A stretch of 64,000 nt of DNA from Clostridium_X cadaveris (GTDB taxonomy: Bacteria; Bacillota; Clostridia; Clostridiales; Clostridiaceae). The position numbers and the translations under genes are program-made. Positions 15,432 to 24,517 of the stretch are shown piece by piece (the stretch's first letter is position 1; every line of letters begins with the position of its first letter). The stretch lies in the NCBI RefSeq assembly GCF_039521325.1, contig NZ_BAAACD010000033.1; one strand, given 5' to 3'. A model generated the notes under the pieces. The model was not told where the DNA came from, searched no databases, and was given only the letters and a program-made list of their open reading frames with translations.

Positions 15432-16763
15432 ATGAAAAAGAAGAAAATAAATGTAATATTTGCACTATGGATAATTGGCTTTTTAATAATAGGAATATAC
15501 AATATTCCTGATAAGGGTAAAGAAATAAAGCAAGACTTTTATTCTATATCTCTTGATAAAAAAGCAAGAAGAGAAATTATCTTAAAAGGCGGAAATGGTA
15601 ATGTAAGTGTTAATTTTAATATGGAAGGGAAACCTTTTAAACCAAAGCACAAGCTTATACAATGTGATAATAGATATTATCTTGATATTGAAGATATATG
15701 TAATGCTGTTGGAGCAGAATTTAAAATTGAAGATGAGTATGCTACTATAAATGATGTAAAAATAGATTTAAAAAGCGATAGATATAAGCCAGGGAAGAAA
15801 TGGAAAGACTTAAGAGGAGAGACTGTCATGGTTGATAATAAACTTTATATGACCATGATAGACTTAACAGAAATTTTAAACATAAAAACTTCATGGGACA
15901 GCAAAAATAATACTATCAGTATGTTCAAAAATAGAGAAACTGTAGAAAAAGAAAAGGCTCCTAAAAATCTTACTAAAAGAGCATATATGAGATTAGAAGA
16001 TGTAACGGCTGGAGATGTTTATACAAAAGATGAAAATCTAGAAAAGTTTAGAATAGAAGGAGACTATTTAGAGCAAAAGGGAGCTAAATTTCATGTGGCA
16101 TGGGTTCCAAGATACGTAAATCCTGAAAAGAATATAGATAATGATTTGCTAAAGAATTTAACATTTAGTAATGCTCATTTCTTATATACTTTAGATTATT
16201 TGATTAATAGAGGTGGAGTAGTAGGATTACATGGATATACTCACCAGTTTGGAGATGCAGAAAGTATCATAGGTTCAGAATTTCAAGACAGCTTCAACCA
16301 AACTTATGAAGAGAAAAAAGCAAAAGTAGAAAGTGCTTTAAATACTGCTAATAGACTTAATATACCACATGTATTCTTTGAAACGCCACATTATAGAAGT
16401 AGTGAAGAATTCCAAACTATGCTAGAGGAGTACTTTAATTATGTTTATGAACCATGTATAGGTGTATGGAATTACAATGTTTATAAAAGTGTAAGAAACA
16501 ATAGAACAAAGTTTATTCCAGCACCTTTAGGTTATGTGAAAGATAAGAATGTTGATGAAATGATAGAAAAAATAAAGACAAAGGATGAAAACTTAAAGAG
16601 TTTTTACTATCATCCAAGCAAAGAATTTGAATATATAAAGATAGAAAAAGATTCTAGTGGCTATCCTTATTTCAAATATGATGAAAATTCTATGTTGCAT
16701 AAATTAATAAATGAGATTTATAAAGAAGGATATTCGTTAAAGTCCATAGAAGATTTTAAGTAG
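15432..16763 (+). CDS. DUF2334 polysaccharide-deacetylase-like, membrane-anchored
   Basis: 443 residues. An N-terminal hydrophobic anchor (INVIFALWIIGFLIIGIYNI) is followed by a region like the copper-amine-oxidase N-terminal/stalk domain (about 65-170: KLIQCDNRYYLDIEDICNAV, NKLYMTMIDLTEILNI). Then comes a DUF2334 deacetylase-type barrel (AYMRLEDVTAGD, VVGLHGYTHQFG, FFETPHYRSS). The HGYTHQ and PH motifs suggest a metal centre. Likely acts on cell-wall or extracellular polysaccharide outside the membrane; substrate unknown. Start chosen at ATG 15432, since GGGAG lies inside a GTG-initiated longer reading at 15417. Confidence 0.78.
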   Translation: MKKKKINVIFALWIIGFLIIGIYNIPDKGKEIKQDFYSISLDKKARREIILKGGNGNVSVNFNMEGKPFKPKHKLIQCDNRYYLDIEDICNAVGAEFKIEDEYATINDVKIDLKSDRYKPGKKWKDLRGETVMVDNKLYMTMIDLTEILNIKTSWDSKNNTISMFKNRETVEKEKAPKNLTKRAYMRLEDVTAGDVYTKDENLEKFRIEGDYLEQKGAKFHVAWVPRYVNPEKNIDNDLLKNLTFSNAHFLYTLDYLINRGGVVGLHGYTHQFGDAESIIGSEFQDSFNQTYEEKKAKVESALNTANRLNIPHVFFETPHYRSSEEFQTMLEEYFNYVYEPCIGVWNYNVYKSVRNNRTKFIPAPLGYVKDKNVDEMIEKIKTKDENLKSFYYHPSKEFEYIKIEKDSSGYPYFKYDENSMLHKLINEIYKEGYSLKSIEDFK

Positions 16764-16796
16764 AAAATTAAAATAAGAATTAATTGTGGGGAATCT

Positions 16797-17888
16797 ATGG
16801 ATAAAATAGTTCTGTATATTATAACTGGATTTTTTATAATTGGGGCATTAGATTATGCTTTTGGAGACAAATTAAAGATTGGTCAGAAATTTAATGAGGG
16901 TATTTCCACTATGGGTCCTATGTTTTTAGCCATAGCTGGAATATACTCTCTAAGTCCTATTATGGCAGAATTTTTGAGTGAAATTTTCACACCTATATCC
17001 AATGTATTATCTTTGGATCCTTCACTATTTCCATCTATGATATTAGCTATTGATATGGGAGGCTATTCTCTGAGTGAAACTATGGCCTTATCTTCAGAAA
17101 TGAGGCTTTTTTCTGGGGTACTATTATCGTCAACTCTTGGGACTTTAGTTAGTTTTACATTGCCTGTAGCCATGTCAATAATAGAGAAAAAAGATATAGA
17201 GAGTTTTATAAAAGGAACTTTAGCGGGAATTATAACAATACCAATAGTTTGCTTTGTAGGTGGTATCATTCAAGGTATAAATATGAAAGTTCTTTTATGG
17301 AATCTAACACCTGTGATTATAATAGTAGTGTTAATTATGATAGCAATGAAAATATGTTGTGATAAACTAGTGAAAGTTTTGGCTGCTGTGGGAAAGTGTA
17401 TTACTTATATAGGAATGTGTGGACTTATTTTTCAAGGGATAAATATAATAACAGGGGCTACTGTTATTTCAAATCTTGTAGACACTCAAGAAGTTGTATT
17501 CGTTGCAGGAAAGATGGCTCTCGTACTTTCAGGGGCTTATCCGATGATTTCCGTTATATCACGTGTTTTTCACAAAGCTTTTATAGTTATAGGGCGAAAA
17601 CTTGGTGCTGATTCTGCTACAGTAGTTGGAATTCTAGGAGGACTTGCTAGTAATCTTTTAGTTTTTACTACATTGAAAGACATGAAGGAAGATGGTAAGA
17701 TTATAGCATGTGCATTTTCTGTAGGAGGAGCTTTTATTTTTGGAGGACAGCTTGGATTTGTATCAAGCAAAGCTCCAGAGATACTTGGAACTTTTATAAT
17801 TGTAAAGTTTCTAGCAGGAATAATATCAATTGTATTTGCAGAAATACTGTTTATAATACCTAGAAGAAAGAATCAGGTGATGGAATGA
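16797..17888 (+). CDS. eutH: EutH-family ethanolamine transporter
   Basis: 363 residues, about ten to eleven membrane segments. EutH features include FNEGISTMGPMFLAIAGIYS, SLFPSMILAIDMGGYSLSE and SATVVGILGGLASNLLVF. EutH moves ethanolamine into the cell. There is no other eut gene nearby, and the stop overlaps the start of a solute-binding lipoprotein gene by four bases, an unusual partner for this family. Either the substrate differs from ethanolamine or the pair feeds a distant pathway. Ribosome site is weak (GTGGGG). Confidence 0.82.
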   Translation: MDKIVLYIITGFFIIGALDYAFGDKLKIGQKFNEGISTMGPMFLAIAGIYSLSPIMAEFLSEIFTPISNVLSLDPSLFPSMILAIDMGGYSLSETMALSSEMRLFSGVLLSSTLGTLVSFTLPVAMSIIEKKDIESFIKGTLAGIITIPIVCFVGGIIQGINMKVLLWNLTPVIIIVVLIMIAMKICCDKLVKVLAAVGKCITYIGMCGLIFQGINIITGATVISNLVDTQEVVFVAGKMALVLSGAYPMISVISRVFHKAFIVIGRKLGADSATVVGILGGLASNLLVFTTLKDMKEDGKIIACAFSVGGAFIFGGQLGFVSSKAPEILGTFIIVKFLAGIISIVFAEILFIIPRRKNQVME

Positions 17889-19135
17889 AAAAAATAATCT
17901 CACTTTTTATGAGCGCTGTTATCTTGTTTTCTATGACATCTTGCGGGAATAAAAAAGAAACAGAAGAAAAGAAAATTATAACTATAACTGTAATGGCGTA
18001 TAGAGAATACATACAATTAGTGAAGACAGCGGCTGACAATTTCAAAAAGAATAATGAAGATGTAAATATAGAGATTAAAGATATAGAGAGCTTTCAAGAT
18101 GAAAAAACTATGATACAAGATTGGAATGACTATGCTGATATAGTAATTCTTCCTGGGGTTGTAAGTGAAAAATTGATTTTAAATTATGAAGATAGTTTTG
18201 AATCTATGAATAGCTATTTTGGTGATTATAATGATATGTTTGATAGAGATAGAACTTCTTCGCTTATATCTCAAAAAAAGTTAAAGGCGATTCCAATAAA
18301 TATGGAGCCAGTATCTTTTTATTACAGAAAAGACAAATTAAAAGATCTAAATATGGAGGGGAAGGACATAATAACCTGGAATGATATATTAAATATGCAC
18401 AACTCTTCACAAAATATATCATTAGGAGTTACATTAAAAGGACAGATGTCTATATACTATCTTCTCATGAATCAGCTTCATCGTGATTATTTAAATGAAA
18501 GATTAGAGTCAACTTTGGATAGCGATGACTCATTAAAAGTGATAAATCTCTTAAGAGATTTAGAAAAACGTGGAATGTTAAAAGTATACGAAAATGAAGA
18601 TGAAATTTTAAATGGTGCTGAGAAAGGTGAAATTTTTGCTTTTTTAGGAACACCTCAGTACTTATACAAAATGAAAGACAAATTAGATACTGAGATTTGG
18701 GATATCATGAAGGTTCCAGCTTTTGAACCAGGGGGAAATAGAGCTATAATAGTACCTGGAGAAAATATGTTTTTATTATCTTCTAGTAAAAATAAAGAAT
18801 TAGCAGCAAAATTTATGAAATTTTTATCAGGAGATAAGGAGACTCTGTTATGGGCTATGAAGAATCTTTATTTAATGCCTGCTTATAAGCCAATATATAA
18901 AAATGAGATCTTTGATAGTGAGGTCGAGGATCTTGGTGGCAAAAAGATATATAGGTTTTTTGAGACTATTATAAAGAATTCCTCTTCATCATCTTATAAT
19001 TTGAAGTCATCAAATATAGAAAAAGATATAGAAAACAATATTTATAGAATAATAAAGGATGACAACTTTAAAAATATAATAAAGAGCATAAAAGAAAATA
19101 TTGATAATCTACTAAATGAAAATATCAAGAAATAG
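17885..19135 (+). CDS. Extracellular solute-binding lipoprotein (family 1 type)
   Basis: 416 residues. Signal peptide with lipobox ends FSMTSC, so Cys20 is lipidated. The mature part resembles ABC-importer binding proteins for sugars or polyols (ITVMAYREYIQLVKTAADNF, WNDYADIVILPGVVSE, PGENMFLLSSSKNKELAAKF). No ABC permease or ATPase gene is adjacent; instead the gene overlaps eutH (ATGA). The ligand is unknown. Ends before a bidirectional terminator at 19153. Confidence 0.8.
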   Translation: MKKIISLFMSAVILFSMTSCGNKKETEEKKIITITVMAYREYIQLVKTAADNFKKNNEDVNIEIKDIESFQDEKTMIQDWNDYADIVILPGVVSEKLILNYEDSFESMNSYFGDYNDMFDRDRTSSLISQKKLKAIPINMEPVSFYYRKDKLKDLNMEGKDIITWNDILNMHNSSQNISLGVTLKGQMSIYYLLMNQLHRDYLNERLESTLDSDDSLKVINLLRDLEKRGMLKVYENEDEILNGAEKGEIFAFLGTPQYLYKMKDKLDTEIWDIMKVPAFEPGGNRAIIVPGENMFLLSSSKNKELAAKFMKFLSGDKETLLWAMKNLYLMPAYKPIYKNEIFDSEVEDLGGKKIYRFFETIIKNSSSSSYNLKSSNIEKDIENNIYRIIKDDNFKNIIKSIKENIDNLLNENIKK

Positions 19136-19152
19136 ATAAAATGAAAGTAAAA

Positions 19153-19186
19153 AAGTAGTTTTGGTAATCCAAAACTACTTTTTGTT
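19153..19186. terminator. Bidirectional terminator (lipoprotein gene / glycosyltransferase 1)
   Basis: AAGTAGTTTTGG (19153-19164) / CCAAAACTACTT (19169-19180), T run on the plus strand and A run upstream for the minus strand, between convergent genes. Confidence 0.88.
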
Positions 19187-20299
19187 TTAGAGTGTTAAAT
19201 TTTTATAAGCTTTTAAAGTTTTTTCAGCGGTAAGTGTCCAAGAAAAATTCTTAGATTGTCTTAAAGATGAAGAAATGAGCTCTTCTCTTAAAAAAGGAGT
19301 ATTCAAAACTCTTTCAAGAGAATTACATAATTCGTATAGATTTGGATTAATTATAAGACCACCATCACCAACTACTTCTGGAATAGATGTTAAGTTAGAT
19401 GTGATTACAGGAGCACCACAACACATTGCTTCTAAAGGAGGAAGACCAAAGCCTTCATAAGTTGAAGGATAAACGAATAAAGAACATCCATTGTATAATA
19501 TTGGAAGCATATCTTCTTCACAGAAACCAAGAAATTTAATTTTATCCTTTATTGGACTCATATTTACATACTCCATTAGTTTTTGACCTTCGTCCTTCAC
19601 AGAACCAGGAAGCACTAGATAGTACTCTTTATCTAAATTTTTGAAGGATGATATGAAGGCATCAACTAAAAGTTTTACATTTTTTCTAGGACTAAATCCG
19701 CCAACATAAAGTATGAAGTCCTTATCTATATTATATTTTTTATTAAGTATGCGTAAGCAGTGTTCTCTATCTAAGGGCTTATACTTATAATTTGCAGCAA
19801 GGGGAGTAACACAAATTTTATTTGAATCTATTGGAAAGTATTTTAAAATATCTTTTTTTGACCAGTTTGATACTGTAAGTATACAATCAGAGTCTTGAAT
19901 TATAAAAGGCATTTCTTTTAGAAATCTTAGAAGATATCCTCTTCCAACGGTTTCAGGGGAAATGTAGGGTATAAGGTCATGAATGGTTACAACATTTTTT
20001 GAATTATTTAAGCTTTTAAATCCTATTCCATTTTGAGGAACGTGATAAACATCTATAGCTTCTTCTTTTAAAAAGTGTGGAATATAATGCTGTTCAAAGA
20101 AACGAGTATGCTTTCTCGATGCCATTATTAGATGGCAGTTTTCTTTGTAAAAGCTGCTATCATATTCTCCAGACCAGAATATAAAATATTCATTTTCCTT
20201 GTCTATAGTAATGAGTTCTCTAACTAAATTCTCTGTATAAGTTCCGATTCCGGTACCTCTATACCAATTTATACCGCGGCCATCTATTGCAATTTTCAT
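19187..20299 (-). CDS. GT4-family glycosyltransferase 1 of the spore-coat island
   Basis: 370 residues. N-terminal MKIAIDGRGINWYRGTGIGTY is a GT-B acceptor-domain start. GGFSPRKNVKLL (about 190) and EGFGLPPLEAM (the E-x7-E motif, about 285) mark the nucleotide-sugar domain. Closely resembles glycosyltransferase 2 at 23276. It flanks CotS genes on the opposite strand. Probably decorates a spore-surface component, inferred from context. ATG at 20299 has AGGAG seven bases upstream. Confidence 0.88.
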   Translation of the reverse strand: MKIAIDGRGINWYRGTGIGTYTENLVRELITIDKENEYFIFWSGEYDSSFYKENCHLIMASRKHTRFFEQHYIPHFLKEEAIDVYHVPQNGIGFKSLNNSKNVVTIHDLIPYISPETVGRGYLLRFLKEMPFIIQDSDCILTVSNWSKKDILKYFPIDSNKICVTPLAANYKYKPLDREHCLRILNKKYNIDKDFILYVGGFSPRKNVKLLVDAFISSFKNLDKEYYLVLPGSVKDEGQKLMEYVNMSPIKDKIKFLGFCEEDMLPILYNGCSLFVYPSTYEGFGLPPLEAMCCGAPVITSNLTSIPEVVGDGGLIINPNLYELCNSLERVLNTPFLREELISSSLRQSKNFSWTLTAEKTLKAYKNLTL

Positions 20300-20375
20300 A
20301 AAATCACTCCTGAACGTACTCCATATATATTATTAATATTACTATAGGAGCAAATTGGTGATAAATTATATTAAT

Positions 20376-20404
20376 CACAATGATTGTAATATTTTCATAT
20401 AATA
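20376..20404 (+). promoter_or_regulatory. Putative sigma-K promoter of the cotS cluster
   Basis: CACA (20376-20379), 16 bases, CATATAATA (20396-20404): matches the mother-cell sigma-K pattern mACm-N16/17-CATAnnnTA. It lies 33 bases before the GTG of the first cotS gene, as expected for a late coat gene. Confidence 0.6.
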
Positions 20405-20436
20405 AGAAATAGAGAAGAATATTTGGAGGAATTTAC

Positions 20437-21441
20437 GTGGACAGAATAAAAAGTTTAGTTGAGAAAGAATATGGAATAAAGGTGGACTCTATAGAGAAAA
20501 TGAAAAACGTATATAAAATACAAAGTTCAGATGAGATATTTTCTCTTAAAAAAATAAAGTATGAATTTCCACATTTCCTTTTTATAATAAGTGCGATGAA
20601 ACATCTTGAAAACAATGAATTTGATAGAATACTCCCTTTTATAGAAACAATTTCAGGAAAGGCTTATGTGGTTTTAGATGATGGCTTTGCATATTTGAAC
20701 AAATGGATAAATGCAAGAGTTTCAAATTATGAGAACCCTATAGAGGTGGCAGAGGCAGCTGTAAAATTGAGTGAACTTCATTTATGCAGTAGAGGATTTG
20801 AAGTGAAAAAAACCATGAAACCAAGAATAGGATGGATGAAATGGGTAGAAACCTTTAATACAAGGTTGGATGAGATTCAAGACTTTAAAAAACGTATAGA
20901 GGTAAAAGAAGAAAGAACGTTTTTTGATGATACCTATTACAACTCAATAGAGCAAGGTATTCGAATTGGAAGAGCTGCTATTGATATGCTAGAGAGAAGT
21001 AGATATAAAGAAGTTATGGAAAAAGAAATGACTTTTAAAGGTTTTTGCCATCATGATTATGCACATCATAATATTCTTATTGATAACAATAATGACATGC
21101 ACATAATTGATTTTGACTATTGTATACTTGATACTCATCTCCATGATTTATGTAGCCTTATGATAAGAGTTATGAAAAATGAAAAGTGGGATATTGACAC
21201 AGCAAAGTTTATAATTGAAAGTTACAGTTTAAAGTATAAGGTGAAGCAAGAAGAGATTCCTATAATGGCAGGATTTATTATGTTTCCACAGGAATTGTGG
21301 CAGATAGGAATACAGTATTATTGGGAAAATCAGAAATGGGATGAAGACTTTTTTGAAAAGAAGCTTTTAAAGATCATTGAGGATATGGAACCAAGATATG
21401 ATTTTGCCAAGGAATTAGAATTATTGAATTATGGAGGTTAG
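20437..21441 (+). CDS. CotS-family spore coat protein 1 (kinase-like fold)
   Basis: 334 residues. Aminoglycoside-phosphotransferase/choline-kinase-like fold: beta-strand lysine (FSLKKIKYEF), catalytic loop HHDYAHHNILID (about 208-219) and metal site IIDFDYC (about 226). CotS-family proteins form part of the spore coat; whether they phosphorylate anything is unproven. GTG start with GGAGGA upstream. The next gene follows by two bases. Confidence 0.88.
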   Translation: MDRIKSLVEKEYGIKVDSIEKMKNVYKIQSSDEIFSLKKIKYEFPHFLFIISAMKHLENNEFDRILPFIETISGKAYVVLDDGFAYLNKWINARVSNYENPIEVAEAAVKLSELHLCSRGFEVKKTMKPRIGWMKWVETFNTRLDEIQDFKKRIEVKEERTFFDDTYYNSIEQGIRIGRAAIDMLERSRYKEVMEKEMTFKGFCHHDYAHHNILIDNNNDMHIIDFDYCILDTHLHDLCSLMIRVMKNEKWDIDTAKFIIESYSLKYKVKQEEIPIMAGFIMFPQELWQIGIQYYWENQKWDEDFFEKKLLKIIEDMEPRYDFAKELELLNYGG

Positions 21442-21443
21442 CT

Positions 21444-22193
21444 GTGGAAGAGAAATATGAGAAGTTTAGAGAATATATGAATGAAAAGAATATAATAGTA
21501 GATAGCAGCATAAATATTAATGAAAATATAACTGAAGAAAGACTCAGTGAATATATAGAAAGTTTAAGTGAATTTCATAAAAATGCTATGGGGTATGAAG
21601 ATTTTATTGATGATGTAATTCCCAATACCATAGGACGTCAGGTGGAACAATGTAGGACTTCTTTAAGAAAGACTCAGAGATACCTTATTAGACTTAATGG
21701 AAAAGAGAAAAAGAATAAGGTAGATGATATGCTTATGAAAGATGGATTCAATATTTTAAAAAATAGCGAAGCTGATTTTAAGGACATATATAGAAGCAAT
21801 ATTATGAAACTTATAAGGAGGTCCATGAATAGAAAGGAAGTAATTATAGGGTACTTTGCTCCATACAATGTTATGAAACAGAACTCATCTATTATGGTTT
21901 CCACATTGAATAGATGTAGCTATGATCTTGTAGAAATAGACTATGTTAAGATGCTTATAAAGCTAAAGAAATATAGAAGAGATCTCTTAACGGAAGATTT
22001 AATAAAAAGATGTATAGAGGCAGAGGGATTAAATGAAGATAGCTATAATTTTATAAAAACAATGGTAGAATTTCCTTATGATTTTATAAGAAATTTTAAT
22101 AGATATAGAGAGAATAGAAAACTTTGGACATTAGATGAATACTACAACAGAATTCAAAAAGCTGTTAAGGATGACAGAAATATAATGATATAA
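21444..22193 (+). CDS. Degenerate CotS-like protein without catalytic motifs
   Basis: 249 residues. No direct family match that I recognise, but parts follow CotS by eye. LSEFHKNAMGYE resembles CotS LHLCSRGFE. The middle, rich in charged helices, matches the CotS linker. The end (VEFPYDFIRNFNRYRENRKLW) matches the conserved CotS tail FPQELWQIGIQYYWENQKW. The ATP-binding lobe, the H-x-D loop and the DFD motif are absent. GTG start at 21444, GGAGG inside the end of the preceding gene. Probably structural or a partner of its neighbours; that is inference. Confidence 0.6.
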   Translation: MEEKYEKFREYMNEKNIIVDSSININENITEERLSEYIESLSEFHKNAMGYEDFIDDVIPNTIGRQVEQCRTSLRKTQRYLIRLNGKEKKNKVDDMLMKDGFNILKNSEADFKDIYRSNIMKLIRRSMNRKEVIIGYFAPYNVMKQNSSIMVSTLNRCSYDLVEIDYVKMLIKLKKYRRDLLTEDLIKRCIEAEGLNEDSYNFIKTMVEFPYDFIRNFNRYRENRKLWTLDEYYNRIQKAVKDDRNIMI

Positions 22194-22205
22194 AGAGGTG
22201 AAGTT

Positions 22206-23252
22206 GTGGAATTAAGATATACGAATAAAGGAGCCCTGATAGAGTATGACCTAGATGTGAGGTTATTTGAAGCTTTTGATTTAAAAGTTTCTGACATCGT
22301 CCCATTAAAGAATGGATACTTGATTTATTCTGACAGAGGCAAGATGCTTTTAAAGCAGATGGATTATTCTGATGGAAAACTTGAGTTCATAAATAAAGCT
22401 TTAGAGTATATAGGAAAAACTTATAATTCTTATATTAAGCCTTTACAAACTAAAGATGAATCTATATCTAAAGTATGGAAAGGAAGAGAATATATAATCT
22501 TTGAGCTAAAGGATAATATACAGTGCGACATGGGGAATATAGATCATTTAAAGGCTTCAGTAAAATCCATAGCTAATATGCATAAAGCATCACTTGGAAT
22601 CTTAAATTATATATCAAACGATTACTATGAGCTTTTAAAGGAAAATTCATCGTTGACTTTTTCTATAGAGCAAGAAGAAGAAGCTTTTGATAAGTTAAAG
22701 AAGTATAAAGAATGGATAAGTGTTTACGTTTATAAAAATCAAGTGGATAAAGTTTTTTTAAATTATGTAGATTATTATATGAATAACATTAAGAAATCAT
22801 TAGCTATATTAAAAAATTATTCATACGAAGATTTGTGCAGAGAAAGAGACAAGATAAGTTTATGTCATGGAGATATTAATGCAGGAAATATAACGCTTGA
22901 TGAGAACTTACAGGCCTATTTAATGAATTTTCATTTAAGTACTATAGATTTAAGGATAAAGGATTTATGCAATTTGGTTGATCAGGAAATGAAGTATGAA
23001 GATTTTGATTTAACACGAATACAGATGATATTGAGCGTTTATAATTCCATAAATTCATTGCAGTCTAATGAAATTCAAGTAATTTATGGATTTTTAAAGT
23101 TCCCTACTGAATTTTTTGAAATAGCTAGAGATTACTATGAGAAAAGGAATTTATGGGAAGAGGAAGTTGTTTTAGATAAAATGTTAAAATATATTAATCT
23201 TGAGGATAAAAGAGAGAGGCTCTTAGAAGGCTTAAGGAGTTTTCGACTATAA
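22206..23252 (+). CDS. CotS-family spore coat protein 2, metal-site Asp missing
   Basis: 348 residues. Kinase-like fold with lysine (KMLLKQMDYSD) and catalytic loop CHGDINAGNITLD (about 221-233). The metal-binding segment reads LMNFHLS where CotS 1 and 3 read IDFDYC, so the key aspartate is asparagine. The usual tail (LKFPTEFFEIARDYYEKRNLW) is present. Follows the degenerate relative by 12 bases with AAGAGGTG; GTG start. Likely a pseudokinase-like coat protein. Confidence 0.82.
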   Translation: MELRYTNKGALIEYDLDVRLFEAFDLKVSDIVPLKNGYLIYSDRGKMLLKQMDYSDGKLEFINKALEYIGKTYNSYIKPLQTKDESISKVWKGREYIIFELKDNIQCDMGNIDHLKASVKSIANMHKASLGILNYISNDYYELLKENSSLTFSIEQEEEAFDKLKKYKEWISVYVYKNQVDKVFLNYVDYYMNNIKKSLAILKNYSYEDLCRERDKISLCHGDINAGNITLDENLQAYLMNFHLSTIDLRIKDLCNLVDQEMKYEDFDLTRIQMILSVYNSINSLQSNEIQVIYGFLKFPTEFFEIARDYYEKRNLWEEEVVLDKMLKYINLEDKRERLLEGLRSFRL

Positions 23253-23290
23253 AAAAATGACTAATGGATAGTCCATTAGTCATTTTTTTT
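23253..23290. terminator. Bidirectional terminator (CotS 2 / glycosyltransferase 2)
   Basis: AAAAATGACTAATGG (23253-23267) / CCATTAGTCATTTTT (23273-23287), A run before and T run after, between convergent genes. Confidence 0.92.
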
Positions 23291-24412
23291 ATTTTGTATT
23301 ATAGAGTTATAAGCTCGTATAGTTTTGCGTGCAGTTGTATTCCAATTAAGCTTATTGCTTCTTACGATGCCTTTGAAGATAAGTTTTTCTCTAAGAGCTT
23401 TGTCCATAAGTACCCTTAATATAGCGTCAGATATCTCATCTACATCATAAGGATTTATAGAAAGAGAAGCATCTCCTACAACCTCAGGAAGAGAAGTTGT
23501 ATTAGAAGATATAACGGGAGTGCCACAAGACATTGATTCGATAGGAGGAAGACCAAAACCTTCATAGAATGAAGGATATACAAATGTCTCAGCGCCATTG
23601 TAAAAATAGTTTAAATCATCAACAGGAATGAAACCTGGAAATAAGACTTTAGATGAAATATTTAATTTTTCTGCTCTTTCCTTGTATAAACTGTATGATT
23701 TTCCGTGGTTACCTACAATGACTAACTTTAAATCATCATGATATACATCTAAGACTTTACTAAAGGCATCTAACAAGCCTAGTATATTTTTCCGAGGACT
23801 AAAACCGCCTACGTTAAGAATGTAGTTACCTGTAATTTTATATTTTTTTTGCAGGAATATTTTAGCTTCGACTTTATCAATAGGACCATATATTTTTTGA
23901 CTTGCTAAAGGTGTTACAAATATTTTGTCTTTAGGATAGTTTAAGGTATTTGCAATGTCATCTTTAGAAAAATCAGAAACTGTAATTATTCCATTGGCAT
24001 TTTTTAAAATGAATTCAAGATTTTGAGAGAATATATTTAAATATTTATCGCTAACCGTTTCTGGCATTTTTAATGGGATTATATCATGAAGTGTTATGAC
24101 TATAGGACAATCATTTTCCCTAGGTAGACCAATGCCGTTTTGTGGGTTATGATATATATCTATGGTTTTTTTAGGGATGTAGGGATAGTGACTTATGGTA
24201 TCCCAAAAATTCTTTTCTATGGGGAAATTATAGCAGCTAGTAAAAAAATTATTTTTAAAATTGATGTCTAATTTATTATTATCTTTCATAAATATTACAT
24301 ATCTATAAAAATTATCTATGGAGCTGAGAGCATTTAAAAGCTCATAGGTATAAGTGCCTATACCTGTTCCTCTATACAAAGAAGCAGCTCTACCATCAAT
24401 ACCAATATTCAT
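23276..24412 (-). CDS. GT4-family glycosyltransferase 2 of the spore-coat island
   Basis: 378 residues, paralogous to the enzyme at 19187: MNIGIDGRAASLYRGTGIGT at the start, GGFSPRKNILGLL, and EGFGLPPIESM as the E-x7-E motif. Start is ATG at 24412 with AAAGGA eight bases upstream (a TTG one codon earlier is less likely). Divergent from CotS 3. A near-match to a sigma-K promoter lies upstream at 24442-24470. Sugar donor and acceptor unknown. Confidence 0.88.
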   Translation of the reverse strand: MNIGIDGRAASLYRGTGIGTYTYELLNALSSIDNFYRYVIFMKDNNKLDINFKNNFFTSCYNFPIEKNFWDTISHYPYIPKKTIDIYHNPQNGIGLPRENDCPIVITLHDIIPLKMPETVSDKYLNIFSQNLEFILKNANGIITVSDFSKDDIANTLNYPKDKIFVTPLASQKIYGPIDKVEAKIFLQKKYKITGNYILNVGGFSPRKNILGLLDAFSKVLDVYHDDLKLVIVGNHGKSYSLYKERAEKLNISSKVLFPGFIPVDDLNYFYNGAETFVYPSFYEGFGLPPIESMSCGTPVISSNTTSLPEVVGDASLSINPYDVDEISDAILRVLMDKALREKLIFKGIVRSNKLNWNTTARKTIRAYNSIIQNKKND

Positions 24413-24441
24413 CAAGTTTATCCTTTCATAATACTATAATT

Positions 24442-24470
24442 TATTATATTAAACTCTGTTAATAAGTGTT
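24442..24470 (-). promoter_or_regulatory. Possible sigma-K promoter of glycosyltransferase 2
   Basis: Minus strand AACA (24470-24467), 16 bases, AATATAATA (24450-24442), one mismatch to CATAnnnTA. The region is very AT-rich, so chance is a real alternative. Confidence 0.35.
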
Positions 24471-24517
24471 AATAAATACAATCAATACTACATATAAATT
24501 ATAAGGGGGTGATTAAT

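Noticed and set aside
17396..17611. Alternative plus-strand frame inside eutH
   Set aside because: Out of frame with a clear membrane transporter; composition is rich in Cys, Arg and Tyr as expected of a shadow frame.
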